The notes under the pieces were generated by a model. The model ran no database searches, had not been told where the DNA came from, and worked only from the letters and a program-made list of their open reading frames with translations. A stretch of 29,179 nt of DNA from an uncultured Lachnospiraceae bacterium (GTDB lineage: Bacteria; Bacillota; Clostridia; Lachnospirales; Lachnospiraceae): NCBI GenBank assembly GCA_910587765.1, contig CAJUNR010000050.1, positions 1-29,179 of the forward strand, written 5' to 3'. Of this stretch, positions 17,301-24,150 are shown piece by piece (the stretch's first letter is position 1; each line of letters starts with the position of its first letter). The position numbers were made by a program, and so were the translations under genes.

Positions 17301-20300
17301 AACGACCGCTGGGTAGAATGGAGCGACAAAGGCGGCCTGAAAGATCAGTTCTATTACGAGAACGGCAAGAGGGACGGGATGGTCACCGCGGGCAGAAGTC
17401 TGTCTTTGACCGTCGCCGTCAACGGCAATCTCGGCGGCGTCACGGCCTACAACGGCGTCAACGGCGCGGTCAGCCATTGCGCGACCGGAAACTGGTATCT
17501 GAACAACCAGTCCGAGTCGATCGGCGTGGGAACCGGCGGCGTCATCGGCATGAACGAGTCGGACCGGAATCAGTCCTTCCTCTACAACCAGGCGTTCGTA
17601 GGGCGGGAACTGAAAAGCGGAATCACCAACCGTTTTGCCGGCGGCATCATCGGCAACCAGAACAATCTGACCGGCGGCGGCTGGTCGGTCAGCGACAGCG
17701 TCAATGCCGGCATGGTCTACTGCCGCAACACCCATTACGCCGGCGGCATTATCGGCCAGTGGACCGGCAGCGGCGGCAGCGTGGAGCGGTGTACGAACTA
17801 CGGCAATCTGCAGACGACATATCAGACAGGATGGGTAGGAGCATCCGCGGGAATTGTCGCACAGCTCTATCATGCTTATGAGAATCATGAGTATAACATT
17901 ATAAGCTGCGGGAATTTCGGAAATATTTACGGGAAATATGGGAAGGATTTCGGCGGAGCGAACGACAGCGCCGGAATCCTGGGCAATATAACCGCCTACA
18001 ACGCCTCGAATACGGGCAGTGCGCAGCGTTATACGATCAATGTGACGGATTGTGTCAACGGCGCGGGAGTTGAGATTTATTCCGGTTCCATGGCCTCCGG
18101 CATTGTGGGATTTTTCTCGGGCGACGAACTGAATGCAACATCAATTGCGACTTCCACGGCCAACATTGTCCTGAATATCGACCGCTGCCGAAACTATGCG
18201 GCGGTATTGAAGGGGGCTCAGTATGTCGCCGGTATCTTCGGGGACCGGTATGGAGAGGCTGGTTCCGTAAATACAACGATTAAGCACTGCTTCTCGGTGA
18301 ATCGCGGTAGCGGAAATTATAACCCGGAAAATAATCCGGTGATCTCCTATCGGAACGGCAGCAGCAAGGCGGGCAATATCAATCAGGGAAGCGGCGGAGT
18401 TTACAATTATTTCCTGAGCGAGAATACGATTACAAGTTTTCGTACGGGCAAGAACAACTGGGGGAATACGGCCAATGCCAACCTGCAGCGTGCCAATGCC
18501 GGCTGGGTCTACACGATCATAGAAGGCAATACGCGCTACTTCCTGTATCTGAATGTAGGTACGAGCAATATACAGGGTATCACACTCACCGGGAAGCGGC
18601 CGGGAGATAAGATCTACAACAATGGGCGGGAGATCGGCAAAGTCCTCTTCACGATACCGGTCACGATACCGGTGTCGGAGGACTATGGGAGTATGAACGA
18701 CGTTGTGAGCGGTGCCGTTGTAAACGGAACCGTTCCTTCCAGAGAGTTCGACGAGTACGTGCGCGAATTTTGCTACCGGGAGGCGGGCCGGCTTCTCGAG
18801 CCGGAGAAAGTCGTCCTCTCCGTCCTGGAGAAGACAGCGGAGCCGGAGCCGAAAGGCTATCGGCTGCAGATCGAAGTCGACGCCCCGGCCTACGCGGGAG
18901 AGAACGTCCGTTACGAGGCGGCGCTGTACCGCAAAGGCGCGGACGGCCAGGAGGAGGCGATCCCGCTGACCGGCATCGCGCTGGGAGAGGGCGGAGCGGC
19001 GGGCGGCGGCACGACGTTTACGTTCGCTTCGCAGACGTTCACGCTGATTCTCGCCGACGAAGAGGCGGCTAAAGGCGGGGAGCTGTACGTAAAGGTGAGG
19101 GCGGTCAGCGATTCCGGGAGTTCCGATGAGGTTCCGTCCAATCTGGTCCCGTTCGGCAGTATCCTGCCGGATCCGGTCCTGCGGGCCGAGCTGGTGGAGC
19201 AAGGCGGCAATTATGCCTACCGCTTCCGGCTGGAGAATCCGTCGGACTATGCGGGCTACGGAACGGATCTCACGGTCAGCGTCAAGCTGATGGGTCGGAC
19301 GATCACGTTCCCTGCAGACGGCAGCCATACGGAACAGAATTTATCCGGCACGCTTCCGCAGCAGGCGCTCGTGCAGGTGAGAGGCGGCGCGGTTTCCTCC
19401 GGGGAGGTTTCCGTTCCGGTCTATCTGCCGGGGTATACGCCGGAGATCGCGGTGGTCCAGCGAAATAATTGGAACATCATCATTACGCAGCCGGCCGCGG
19501 CCGTGACCGGCACGAGCCTGGACGATCTGCGCGTGTCTGTGACGATCGCTCCGGTCCTCCGTCCGGCAAGCGGAACCGGCGTCACGACTCCGCCCGTCTA
19601 CCGTGCGGAGCTGATCGGAACCTGGCGGGATGCGGACGGAAAGACCTATGAGAATACGGTCTTCCAGAGCAAAGACATCCTCACGACGGCGAACGGCGAG
19701 GTGACGGCAGTCTTCACCGACCTTCCGTCCTGCATTGCCGACGCGGCCAACGCGGCGCTGGCGGCAGGTACGGCGCAGCCGGAACTCAAAGTCCGCGTCT
19801 GGTATGCCCAGTCCGGTCTGGGGCCGGTGTACACCGAATCCGCGGAGAACGGAAACAATCAAACGGTGACTGCCGCGAACGCGAATATCCGCACCCTGAC
19901 CGGTACGCCCGGGGCGGGAGGCGCTTATGATTTCACATGGAAGTACGGCTATACGCCGGTGCTGAATGGAGATATCTTCAGCAACTACCGCTGGATTTCA
20001 GAGAATCTCCTGACCTTCTTGAAGGCGCCGGTGCTGATGGAGCTGCCGGCGGGACAGAAGACGCTGCGTCCGCAGACGGACGGGAACGGGCGCCTGCAGT
20101 ATACGTTCCGCTGGGATGCGCAGGAGAACGGCGGAAATACCTATCAGGTGTCGCTCAAAGGCGTGAAGGACCGGGACGGCAATCCGATCACTCCGGTCTC
20201 GATCCCGATTGATGAGAACGAGACTCCGGTGTCGTTCGAGGCGGGGAAAGGCTATTTCCTCACGCTGGACGCGGAGGACTGGTCCTACGGCGAGGTGGAG

Positions 20301-21944
20301 CTTACCGTCACCCGCGTCGGGAGCGGGACGCTGATCGGCCAGACCTCGGTGAAGAGCTATCCGGTCATGAGAAGGCTCGCGCAGCCCGCGCAGCCGCGGG
20401 TAAGCAATCCCGACGTCAACGAGCTGAATTATACGGTCGAGTGGGATCCGATCAATCCCGAGACCGGCTGCGAGCGGTACGGGATCTTCGTACAGCCCTG
20501 CGGGGACGACGGCGAACCGCAAGGCGATCCGGTACAGGCGGGCGTAATGCCGGTGCTGGACGGGGACGGTCAGCCAGGCGCGGTGAACGGCGTCTATGAG
20601 ACGGCGGTCAGCCTCGAAGAATACGCCGGACAGCGCGTCCTGATCTATCTGAAAGCGCAGCCGGCGGACGGCAGCGAGGATTACGTGCACAGCGTCGACG
20701 GCGTCACCTACAGCCTGCAGGTGCCGGAGCGCATTCCCGCGCCCGAGGTGGAGTGGAACCACAACTGGAAACATGAGACGACGGATGGCGGAGAGAAAGT
20801 GTCCGTCCTCACCGTGGAGGACTTCGAGGGCGGCGGACTGATTGCGGGACTGGAAGCGCAGGCGGACGGAACCAACACCGGTATCCCGCCGGGAGGCAGC
20901 GCGTATCTGCTCAAAGGCTGCGTCTTCAAGTTTGCGGCCGATGTGCCGGCGGATGAGCGGCGGGAGCTTGCCCAAAAGGCGGCGGAGATTGTCACAAAAG
21001 GCCTGACCGACGAGGAGGAAAAGGAGGAGCTTGCGCTTCTGGCGGGCCTGACGCTCGCGGCGCGCTATCCGGCCCCGGAGGAATCCGGCGGATGGGGCCC
21101 GGCGCAGATGGACGTCGGAGAGAGCGCTTCCGAGTACCGTCACGGCCTTCTGGAACTGTCGGCAGAGCACGCCGGACAGTATGTCCTCTTCTTCGCCCGG
21201 ATTTCTTCCGGAGAAGGCAAGGTCAGCTCGCCGTGGGTGTACTCCGATCTGTGGCAGCTTCCCTATGTGAAGCTCTCCGCGCCGGAGACGCTGGCCGACA
21301 GCCGCGATTACGACCGGAAAGTGACGCTCGTCTACAATCCGGATCTCACGGATCCGGGCGGTTCGGTGAGCGGCGGCAATCTGGATTCCGTCTGGACGGC
21401 GGCGCACACGGTCCTTACCTGGGACAGCGTCGACTATGCAGATACCTACGAGTTCACGCTGACCGCGGAGCCTGAGGAGGGAGCGCCTTCCGGCTCGGAG
21501 GAGACGCAGAGCTTCCGCGTCCGCGAAGCGCCGGACGGGACGCTGACCGTCGCCTGGAAAAATGCGGCCGGCGGGTACGAGCCGATCGAACCGACCGAGG
21601 GCGGGGACGGCCGCTACGAGCTGACGCAGTACCGGCGGAAGATCGACGGCCGCTACGAACTGGACGCGGACTATACGGTTCCCTACGAGGTCGAGCTGAC
21701 GGCCGAGCTTCAGATTGAAGCGCTGCCGGAGGACGAAGGAGGCTTCCGCTGTACGCTGATTCTGCCGGATGTGAGCCGTCTCACGCCACAGGATGAGTCG
21801 GTGGGGACGAACAGCATCACGGACCGGAAGCTGCGGTTCACGAAGAAGGTGGAGATCGTCTCCGATGTGGAGGAGAACGAGACGCCGCCGGAGAGCGAAG
21901 CGTATGTGCGTTCGGATGTATGTGAGATCAAATTTGAGAATTAA
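11379..21944 (+). CDS. Giant modular type IV pilin/adhesin with GLUG-like repeats and Fn3-like modules
   Basis: A single open frame of 3521 codons. The N-terminus is a canonical class III prepilin signal: short basic leader, cut between Gly8 and Phe9, Glu13 at mature position 5, then a hydrophobic helix running into GIPAATRYI. About 35-210 look like a normal pilin body. About 215-640 are beta-rich with no family I can name. About 640-2290 carry some 39 repeats around GG-I/V-x-G-x-N, the GLUG motif, many followed by a Cys-x-N-x-G turn, so a long beta-solenoid is expected. About 2400-3521 hold several fibronectin-III-like modules with W/Y-rich strands (LTWDSVDYADTYEFTL is typical). No C-terminal anchor or sorting signal is seen, as expected if the pilin helix holds it in the fibre. 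The ATG has AGAGG 8 nt upstream. It lies next to GspK/I/J-type minor pilins, so I infer a tip-displayed adhesin cut by PilD. Ordinary pilins have 100-300 residues; this is over tenfold longer. Confidence 0.85.
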   Translation: MRKSCRSGFTMVELIVVLVIVGILAAVGIPAATRYIHLAEYRKNEENAKTAYLAAEAALTWYRSSGQWEEFCREVIDKGTPNNTFPDLPAAGGAAPARDERNGRIYAVRLGRDETPASGTEAALVMDLLGDAMYDGGFAGAALALEIDVRTGHVYSAFYGTRCDSLAYDGTDTDGVLNISAADGNRAPGSRKGRLLGYYSAEDLANVVRLKPVRLKVTTLSLVNSETLSLNWSSNSRFADQDVKYIVSFYDQGDPDDPGDDRKLFYTEISRGLMTGAQMGGSQTVPLTLKVPDGAGGEDIGTWDFPLVWQSSGSSRGRFSLVLDGMMTAELLETLKADQENHTGPSAAALQYSTSITRLADADASLKALEAPLDLYATVEAQPDYSVLGEDYTEYTQSGEVRSNTENTLFAESRRETSGAQTIQKSVISRFRHLSNIRYGAPGQPTEYTVAAGTLGWTSAGVGMYTLAAGESGARSLVWSGSAQEGSVSDFPSVPVLPRQHTLRGEKGLLSEAVIANLKLGAASAPDDGLIDTLYASKTDAQRSTYYTRYLGLFCETEGSVEDLVLSDPELILTKDGGNARDGQRLQPAEQFGHLYGAGVLSGRNEGTLKNLAVRTSAKERQIVTVCLPDREKTENSPDSQPAGIGGLAGVLAGKGSQSGEEKLTALDRLAEKDASGALIRPRIENLSVEGAVTGILPAPKVQGASPEEKQEGAQKKTAEQFADGYAYGVGGIFGHAFLGDDSAPEGGIQIQVQIKDSANHAAVTGNLFTGGIAGSIRDAAVIGRTDGVSGELAAGVTGCRNDGLVLCREGYSHADTEYVLEGRYFGGILGYGSRVQVGDCYSASGRSKNYRYTYEQKERVLLGQYVGGILGYGSGSQLAGCRTEKDGYVLGSDYVGGIAGGLSNDAADAITGGGGVAVTTNAGYVIGNSSVGGIVGRNDGEARTTLTNCVNNGVAAGYGRYIGGIVGYNGENGYLYDCASYLSDFSGSLLNRIVTEWQAAGDCAGGLAGYNNGKIIFTEKSESITVKSVSSIVVGRDCVGGVIGFNDIKGELEVAYTLIGGQIHAYGNAAGGCIGLNASTAVLQKDLAIRPVSVEGNYYVGGCIGANVVDLVTRTRKETGTGTVEWEVSGPADITMDGLRTDNTLGRVAGGAFTGGVIGYQRTYTQGQLNTAAGEEIALRDYLERTAKHGGEAGENVPASMLPLLPGLDADYVPSPVLASGNPYTLYIENKNNTESALTADNNNIPVFCDLYTGGVVGYCERISALVLRNCRNSGRLSRRDESADARQVSLKAYLGSQEVEADTSQLDGGDIKVSIGGGVIGANLDRQVIDHCENTGTMNGFIGLGGIVGFNAGGVLNCGLSDNFGSAALDYIGGIAGLNVRAGTKEGAAGGTQARSYTDVKGETWSDVRGLIAACETGRKSGVNWKTVDISGRRCVGGIVGYNLQGAVLEKNTNRANVTAAGDYAGGVAGVNGGEIRLAAADPAEEKQYELTVAGRNGQGVGGIAGRNRAEGTIRVTGQGSGTGISKEIIAVGANVSVVGREKAGGVVGVNEGTLETIGSGTGVCYLVCRAKQVRATLDCAGGVIGEARSGAQGGSHTISRAVNRAGRVTADNGRAGGIVAANAAGFTLSDCVNLGDVNSDSGYAGGIAAENRGQIVSCEVGDGGAWKAAKDITIRSRGADALGAVCAVNYNLIQNSRPVKGTGTNAREVVLSGTAVLAGGVAGRNAVDAAGGTDGVIEMTGSDTAPAVGYMPKLDLSASDLTVGGVAGRNEQAQGGGRQAVIQNLTVQNLRFENFKNIRSLGGVAGENQGEIKGCTAEGLTIQKNKATEKDAAGNCYGGVAGVNGAADAAGTIEGCTIRALTIDVPGVYTATATSTAAEKEAFATHVGGVAGRNEGTASQSSRIADCVIEAGSGQQSTIAVDSGMAGGVAGSNKGRIERSGDAQACSLMKDGGGLDIQDAELLIKDAKTKENDRWVEWSDKGGLKDQFYYENGKRDGMVTAGRSLSLTVAVNGNLGGVTAYNGVNGAVSHCATGNWYLNNQSESIGVGTGGVIGMNESDRNQSFLYNQAFVGRELKSGITNRFAGGIIGNQNNLTGGGWSVSDSVNAGMVYCRNTHYAGGIIGQWTGSGGSVERCTNYGNLQTTYQTGWVGASAGIVAQLYHAYENHEYNIISCGNFGNIYGKYGKDFGGANDSAGILGNITAYNASNTGSAQRYTINVTDCVNGAGVEIYSGSMASGIVGFFSGDELNATSIATSTANIVLNIDRCRNYAAVLKGAQYVAGIFGDRYGEAGSVNTTIKHCFSVNRGSGNYNPENNPVISYRNGSSKAGNINQGSGGVYNYFLSENTITSFRTGKNNWGNTANANLQRANAGWVYTIIEGNTRYFLYLNVGTSNIQGITLTGKRPGDKIYNNGREIGKVLFTIPVTIPVSEDYGSMNDVVSGAVVNGTVPSREFDEYVREFCYREAGRLLEPEKVVLSVLEKTAEPEPKGYRLQIEVDAPAYAGENVRYEAALYRKGADGQEEAIPLTGIALGEGGAAGGGTTFTFASQTFTLILADEEAAKGGELYVKVRAVSDSGSSDEVPSNLVPFGSILPDPVLRAELVEQGGNYAYRFRLENPSDYAGYGTDLTVSVKLMGRTITFPADGSHTEQNLSGTLPQQALVQVRGGAVSSGEVSVPVYLPGYTPEIAVVQRNNWNIIITQPAAAVTGTSLDDLRVSVTIAPVLRPASGTGVTTPPVYRAELIGTWRDADGKTYENTVFQSKDILTTANGEVTAVFTDLPSCIADAANAALAAGTAQPELKVRVWYAQSGLGPVYTESAENGNNQTVTAANANIRTLTGTPGAGGAYDFTWKYGYTPVLNGDIFSNYRWISENLLTFLKAPVLMELPAGQKTLRPQTDGNGRLQYTFRWDAQENGGNTYQVSLKGVKDRDGNPITPVSIPIDENETPVSFEAGKGYFLTLDAEDWSYGEVELTVTRVGSGTLIGQTSVKSYPVMRRLAQPAQPRVSNPDVNELNYTVEWDPINPETGCERYGIFVQPCGDDGEPQGDPVQAGVMPVLDGDGQPGAVNGVYETAVSLEEYAGQRVLIYLKAQPADGSEDYVHSVDGVTYSLQVPERIPAPEVEWNHNWKHETTDGGEKVSVLTVEDFEGGGLIAGLEAQADGTNTGIPPGGSAYLLKGCVFKFAADVPADERRELAQKAAEIVTKGLTDEEEKEELALLAGLTLAARYPAPEESGGWGPAQMDVGESASEYRHGLLELSAEHAGQYVLFFARISSGEGKVSSPWVYSDLWQLPYVKLSAPETLADSRDYDRKVTLVYNPDLTDPGGSVSGGNLDSVWTAAHTVLTWDSVDYADTYEFTLTAEPEEGAPSGSEETQSFRVREAPDGTLTVAWKNAAGGYEPIEPTEGGDGRYELTQYRRKIDGRYELDADYTVPYEVELTAELQIEALPEDEGGFRCTLILPDVSRLTPQDESVGTNSITDRKLRFTKKVEIVSDVEENETPPESEAYVRSDVCEIKFEN
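13300..18260 (+). repeat. Coding array of about 39 GLUG-like repeats
   Basis: I counted about 39 copies, some degenerate, of a GG-[IV]-x-G motif encoded at an average spacing near 42 codons. Good examples are VGGIVGRNDG, IGGIVGYNGE, AGGVAGVNGG and AGGIIGQWTG. Many copies have a Cys-x-N-x-G turn about 12-15 residues later. DNA copies share words such as GGCGGCATCGTCGGC but are diverged, so this is an old, not freshly expanded, array. Confidence 0.75.
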
Positions 21945-22035
21945 GACGGGCGGCCGCTTCCGTCCGCCGCGCGGGCGGGGACAAAGAGCAGAGCCCGCCG
22001 GCCGCGGGACAAAGCGGGCGGCACAGGAGGAGAGG

Positions 22036-22869
22036 ATGATTCGGCGGATAAGGCGGAGAATGCGGGCGATGAAAACAGAATCCGGCAGGGGCGCTTCCCT
22101 GGTGATCGTGGTGTGTGTATCCGCGTTTCTGGTGGCGTTTTCCCTGGCGATGGTGCACACGGCGGGGCTGATGCTCTCGCAGGCCAACCGCCGGCTGAAC
22201 CGGGAGCGCAGCTACCAGCTTGCCGGAAGCTTCGCGCTGGCGCTGGATCGGGAGCTGGAGGCCCATAAAGGCAAGGACCCGAACGATCCGGCGCTGGAAG
22301 GCAGTTTCTACCGGTTCGCCTGCCGGTTCCTGGAGGAGTCCGCCTATGCCGTCTACGACCCGGACCATCCGGACACGACCGTCTATCATTACAAGCTGAC
22401 GGGGGACAATCCGGCGGGGGATAATTACGGGGAACTCACGGTCGCGCTCTACAAGGAGAGCGACTGGCCGGACAACCGGATTGCGGGTGATTTTCTCTAT
22501 AATGATGTATCGAGCGGGGGACAGACTCCTCTGGAAAAGGTGGCGACGGAGGTGGAGCACTGTACCTTCACCGTCGAGGTGCGTGCCGGCGTGGGCGGCG
22601 AGAACTATCGTTATGCCACGGTCTATGACCAGAAAGCGACCTACAAGGACGGGGCGGTCACGTTTCAGAGGGGCGACGGAACGAGAATCTGGTGGGACAG
22701 CAGTGGATGGAAGGACAGCGCCAATCAGCCGGTGGCGGTGGGTAATGGGGAGATAATCAGTTATGAGATTGATTCCGGTCTGACGTATCTGTCTTCCTGC
22801 ATTTTCACAAAGGCAGTGCCGGAGCACGGAGAGACGCAGAACGCGGGAACAGGAGGAGAGACGCCATGA
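22036..22869 (+). CDS. GspK/PilX-like minor pilin lacking Glu5
   Basis: A 277-residue pilin-like protein. A long basic leader (MIRRIRRRMRAMK) is followed by a probable prepilin cut between Gly19 and Ala20, then the hydrophobic stretch ASLVIVVCVSAFLVAFSLAM. Mature position 5 is Ile rather than Glu. This is the known peculiarity of GspK-type tip pseudopilins, and the length fits as well. The remainder is a soluble domain with many Tyr, Asp and Gly. The start is set by a very strong AGGAGG at 22025-22030, 5 nt before the ATG. A hairpin (GCCCGC 21993-21998 with GCGGGC 22014-22019) lies just in front. The stop overlaps the next gene by 4 nt (ATGA), so it is translated together with the two following minor pilins. 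The role is probably capping or priming the fibre together with the giant pilin. Confidence 0.65.
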   Translation: MIRRIRRRMRAMKTESGRGASLVIVVCVSAFLVAFSLAMVHTAGLMLSQANRRLNRERSYQLAGSFALALDRELEAHKGKDPNDPALEGSFYRFACRFLEESAYAVYDPDHPDTTVYHYKLTGDNPAGDNYGELTVALYKESDWPDNRIAGDFLYNDVSSGGQTPLEKVATEVEHCTFTVEVRAGVGGENYRYATVYDQKATYKDGAVTFQRGDGTRIWWDSSGWKDSANQPVAVGNGEIISYEIDSGLTYLSSCIFTKAVPEHGETQNAGTGGETP

Positions 22870-23231
22870 GAAGGAAAAAGATTCATCCGCAATCCGGCGA
22901 GACGCTGGCGGAGATTCTGGTCAGCGCGCTTCTGTTCCTGATGATGATGGCGGTCATGCAGGGGGCGGTGGCCTTCTGCAGCAACGCGCAGCGCAGAAGC
23001 GAACAGCTCCGCGGCTCCAACGCGCAGATCTGCCGGAAGCTGCGGGAGGACGGTACCGCGGGCATCGCGAAAGGAACGAAGGATTATATCTTCCGCGCGA
23101 CGTCCGCGGACGGGACGCAGGACGGAAATGTGGTCTTCACCCTGGAGGATGTTCCACTTGAGGAAAAGGAGATCGAGGACGATGACGGCAGGAAGGTGAC
23201 GTTCTATCTGTATGGAGGTGGTGCGCCTTGA
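22866..23231 (+). CDS. GspI/PilV-like minor pilin
   Basis: A 121-residue prepilin. A basic leader ends in QSG, with the cut expected between Gly11 and Glu12, then TLAEILVSALLFLMMMAVM. Glu16 is at mature position 5. Mature residue 1 is Glu rather than Phe or Met, which PilD tolerates less commonly. The helix continues to about residue 50, and the C-terminal domain is small and acidic (VPLEEKEIEDDDG). Short length and the L-x-E-I-L-V start are like GspI and PilV. Its ATG overlaps the stop of the GspK-like gene (ATGA), and its own stop overlaps the TTG start of the next gene, so the three minor pilins are translationally coupled. By analogy with GspI-GspJ-GspK this protein would be the hub of the tip complex. 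Confidence 0.7.
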   Translation: MRRKKIHPQSGETLAEILVSALLFLMMMAVMQGAVAFCSNAQRRSEQLRGSNAQICRKLREDGTAGIAKGTKDYIFRATSADGTQDGNVVFTLEDVPLEEKEIEDDDGRKVTFYLYGGGAP

Positions 23232-24034
23232 AATTGAAACAATTCCGGAAACGGCGGGGGAAAAGCCCGCCGGATCATTCAGGGCGCGGGAAATTCCGCC
23301 TCAAAAGCCGCGCGGGAACCACGCTGGTGGAGCTGGTCGTCTCGATGCTGATCCTCGGCATCATCCTCAATATGATCGTGGGCATTTTAAGTCCGGCCGC
23401 GAAGCTGTTCCTGCGCATGGAACGTCTCCAGCGGGCCGGGGTGATTCTGGACAATACGGTTCTGGAGCTGTACGGCATCGCGGAGAACGCCTCCGGGTAT
23501 GTCAAAATCTACGACACAACCGGCGATAACCCGGCGGGACTTTCCGGAGCCGCTTCCGGCAATCTGCTGGAATTTGTCTATCAGGAAACGTACACCGCGC
23601 TCGTGTCCGCGGACGGCTGCCCCGAGACCCGGATTGTGATGGGAAACGGGGCCGAGCTGGGAGAGCCCGCGAAGGAGGTGGCCGGGGGCCGGCTTCTGAC
23701 GCGGTACTACGCGAACGAGTCGGGGACGGCTTACTACAGCCGGGACGTTTCCGGCAATCCGGTCGCGCGGGCGGTGGCCAATGTCTTCCCGGACGGCTAT
23801 TACATGGGAAATGAGCTGGCGGTGCGGTTTTATTACAGCGATTCCGGCGGTACTGCTCCGGCGGACGGGGACGAGGTTACGCGTATTTTCGCGGATGTGA
23901 GTCTCTATCCGGTCGGCGCGGACGGGAGCCGGGCCGCGGAGCCGCTCGTGCAGGAGAAGGGGATTGTGCTGAACCTCCGTTATGCGGCGGTGCGTAAGGA
24001 TGGGGTGACGGCGCAGCAGGATCCGGGGCCCTGA
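23228..24034 (+). CDS. GspJ/PilW-like minor pilin with long leader
   Basis: A 268-residue prepilin. The leader is unusually long and basic (30 residues), ending SRAG; the cut is expected between Gly30 and Thr31, followed by TLVELVVSMLILGIILNMIV, with Glu35 at mature position 5. The soluble part (about 170 residues after the helix) is rich in Tyr, Gly and Asp, as in GspJ and PilW. The start is a TTG at 23228, supported by GGAGG 23214-23218 upstream and by its 4-nt overlap (TTGA) with the previous stop; no in-frame ATG or GTG gives a better site. It ends the minor-pilin cluster; 549 nt of non-coding DNA follow before the major pilin. It probably binds the GspI-like protein in the initiating tip complex. 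Confidence 0.7.
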   Translation: MKLKQFRKRRGKSPPDHSGRGKFRLKSRAGTTLVELVVSMLILGIILNMIVGILSPAAKLFLRMERLQRAGVILDNTVLELYGIAENASGYVKIYDTTGDNPAGLSGAASGNLLEFVYQETYTALVSADGCPETRIVMGNGAELGEPAKEVAGGRLLTRYYANESGTAYYSRDVSGNPVARAVANVFPDGYYMGNELAVRFYYSDSGGTAPADGDEVTRIFADVSLYPVGADGSRAAEPLVQEKGIVLNLRYAAVRKDGVTAQQDPGP

Positions 24035-24060
24035 GCGCGGGGATTTTATTCACGCCACCC

Positions 24061-24150
24061 GGGCAGAAAGCGGCCAACTCGGTCGATACCAGGGCGAAGG
24101 CGGCCAAGTCGTTCCGTATCGGGGTGAAACTGGTCAATTTGTGTAATGTA
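24061..24150 (+). repeat. Three 30-bp tandem repeats, possibly an old IS21-family end
   Basis: Three copies begin GGGCAGAAA, GGGCGAAGG and GGGTGAAAC, with cores CGGCCAA at 24071, CGGCCAA at 24101 and TGGTCAA at 24131, an exact 30-bp period. Such series of GGTCAA/GGCCAA boxes resemble the multiple transposase-binding sites at IS21-family ends. No transposase gene is near, so this would be a relic; a set of regulator-binding sites for the pilin promoter is the alternative. Confidence 0.4.

Noticed and set aside
14886..17888. A 1000-codon open frame on the minus strand inside the giant pilin gene, and a 729-codon one at 19998-22187
   Set aside because: These mirror GC-rich third positions of the plus-strand gene. 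The translations are rich in Arg, Ala, His and Asp with no domain, and have no plausible ribosome sites.
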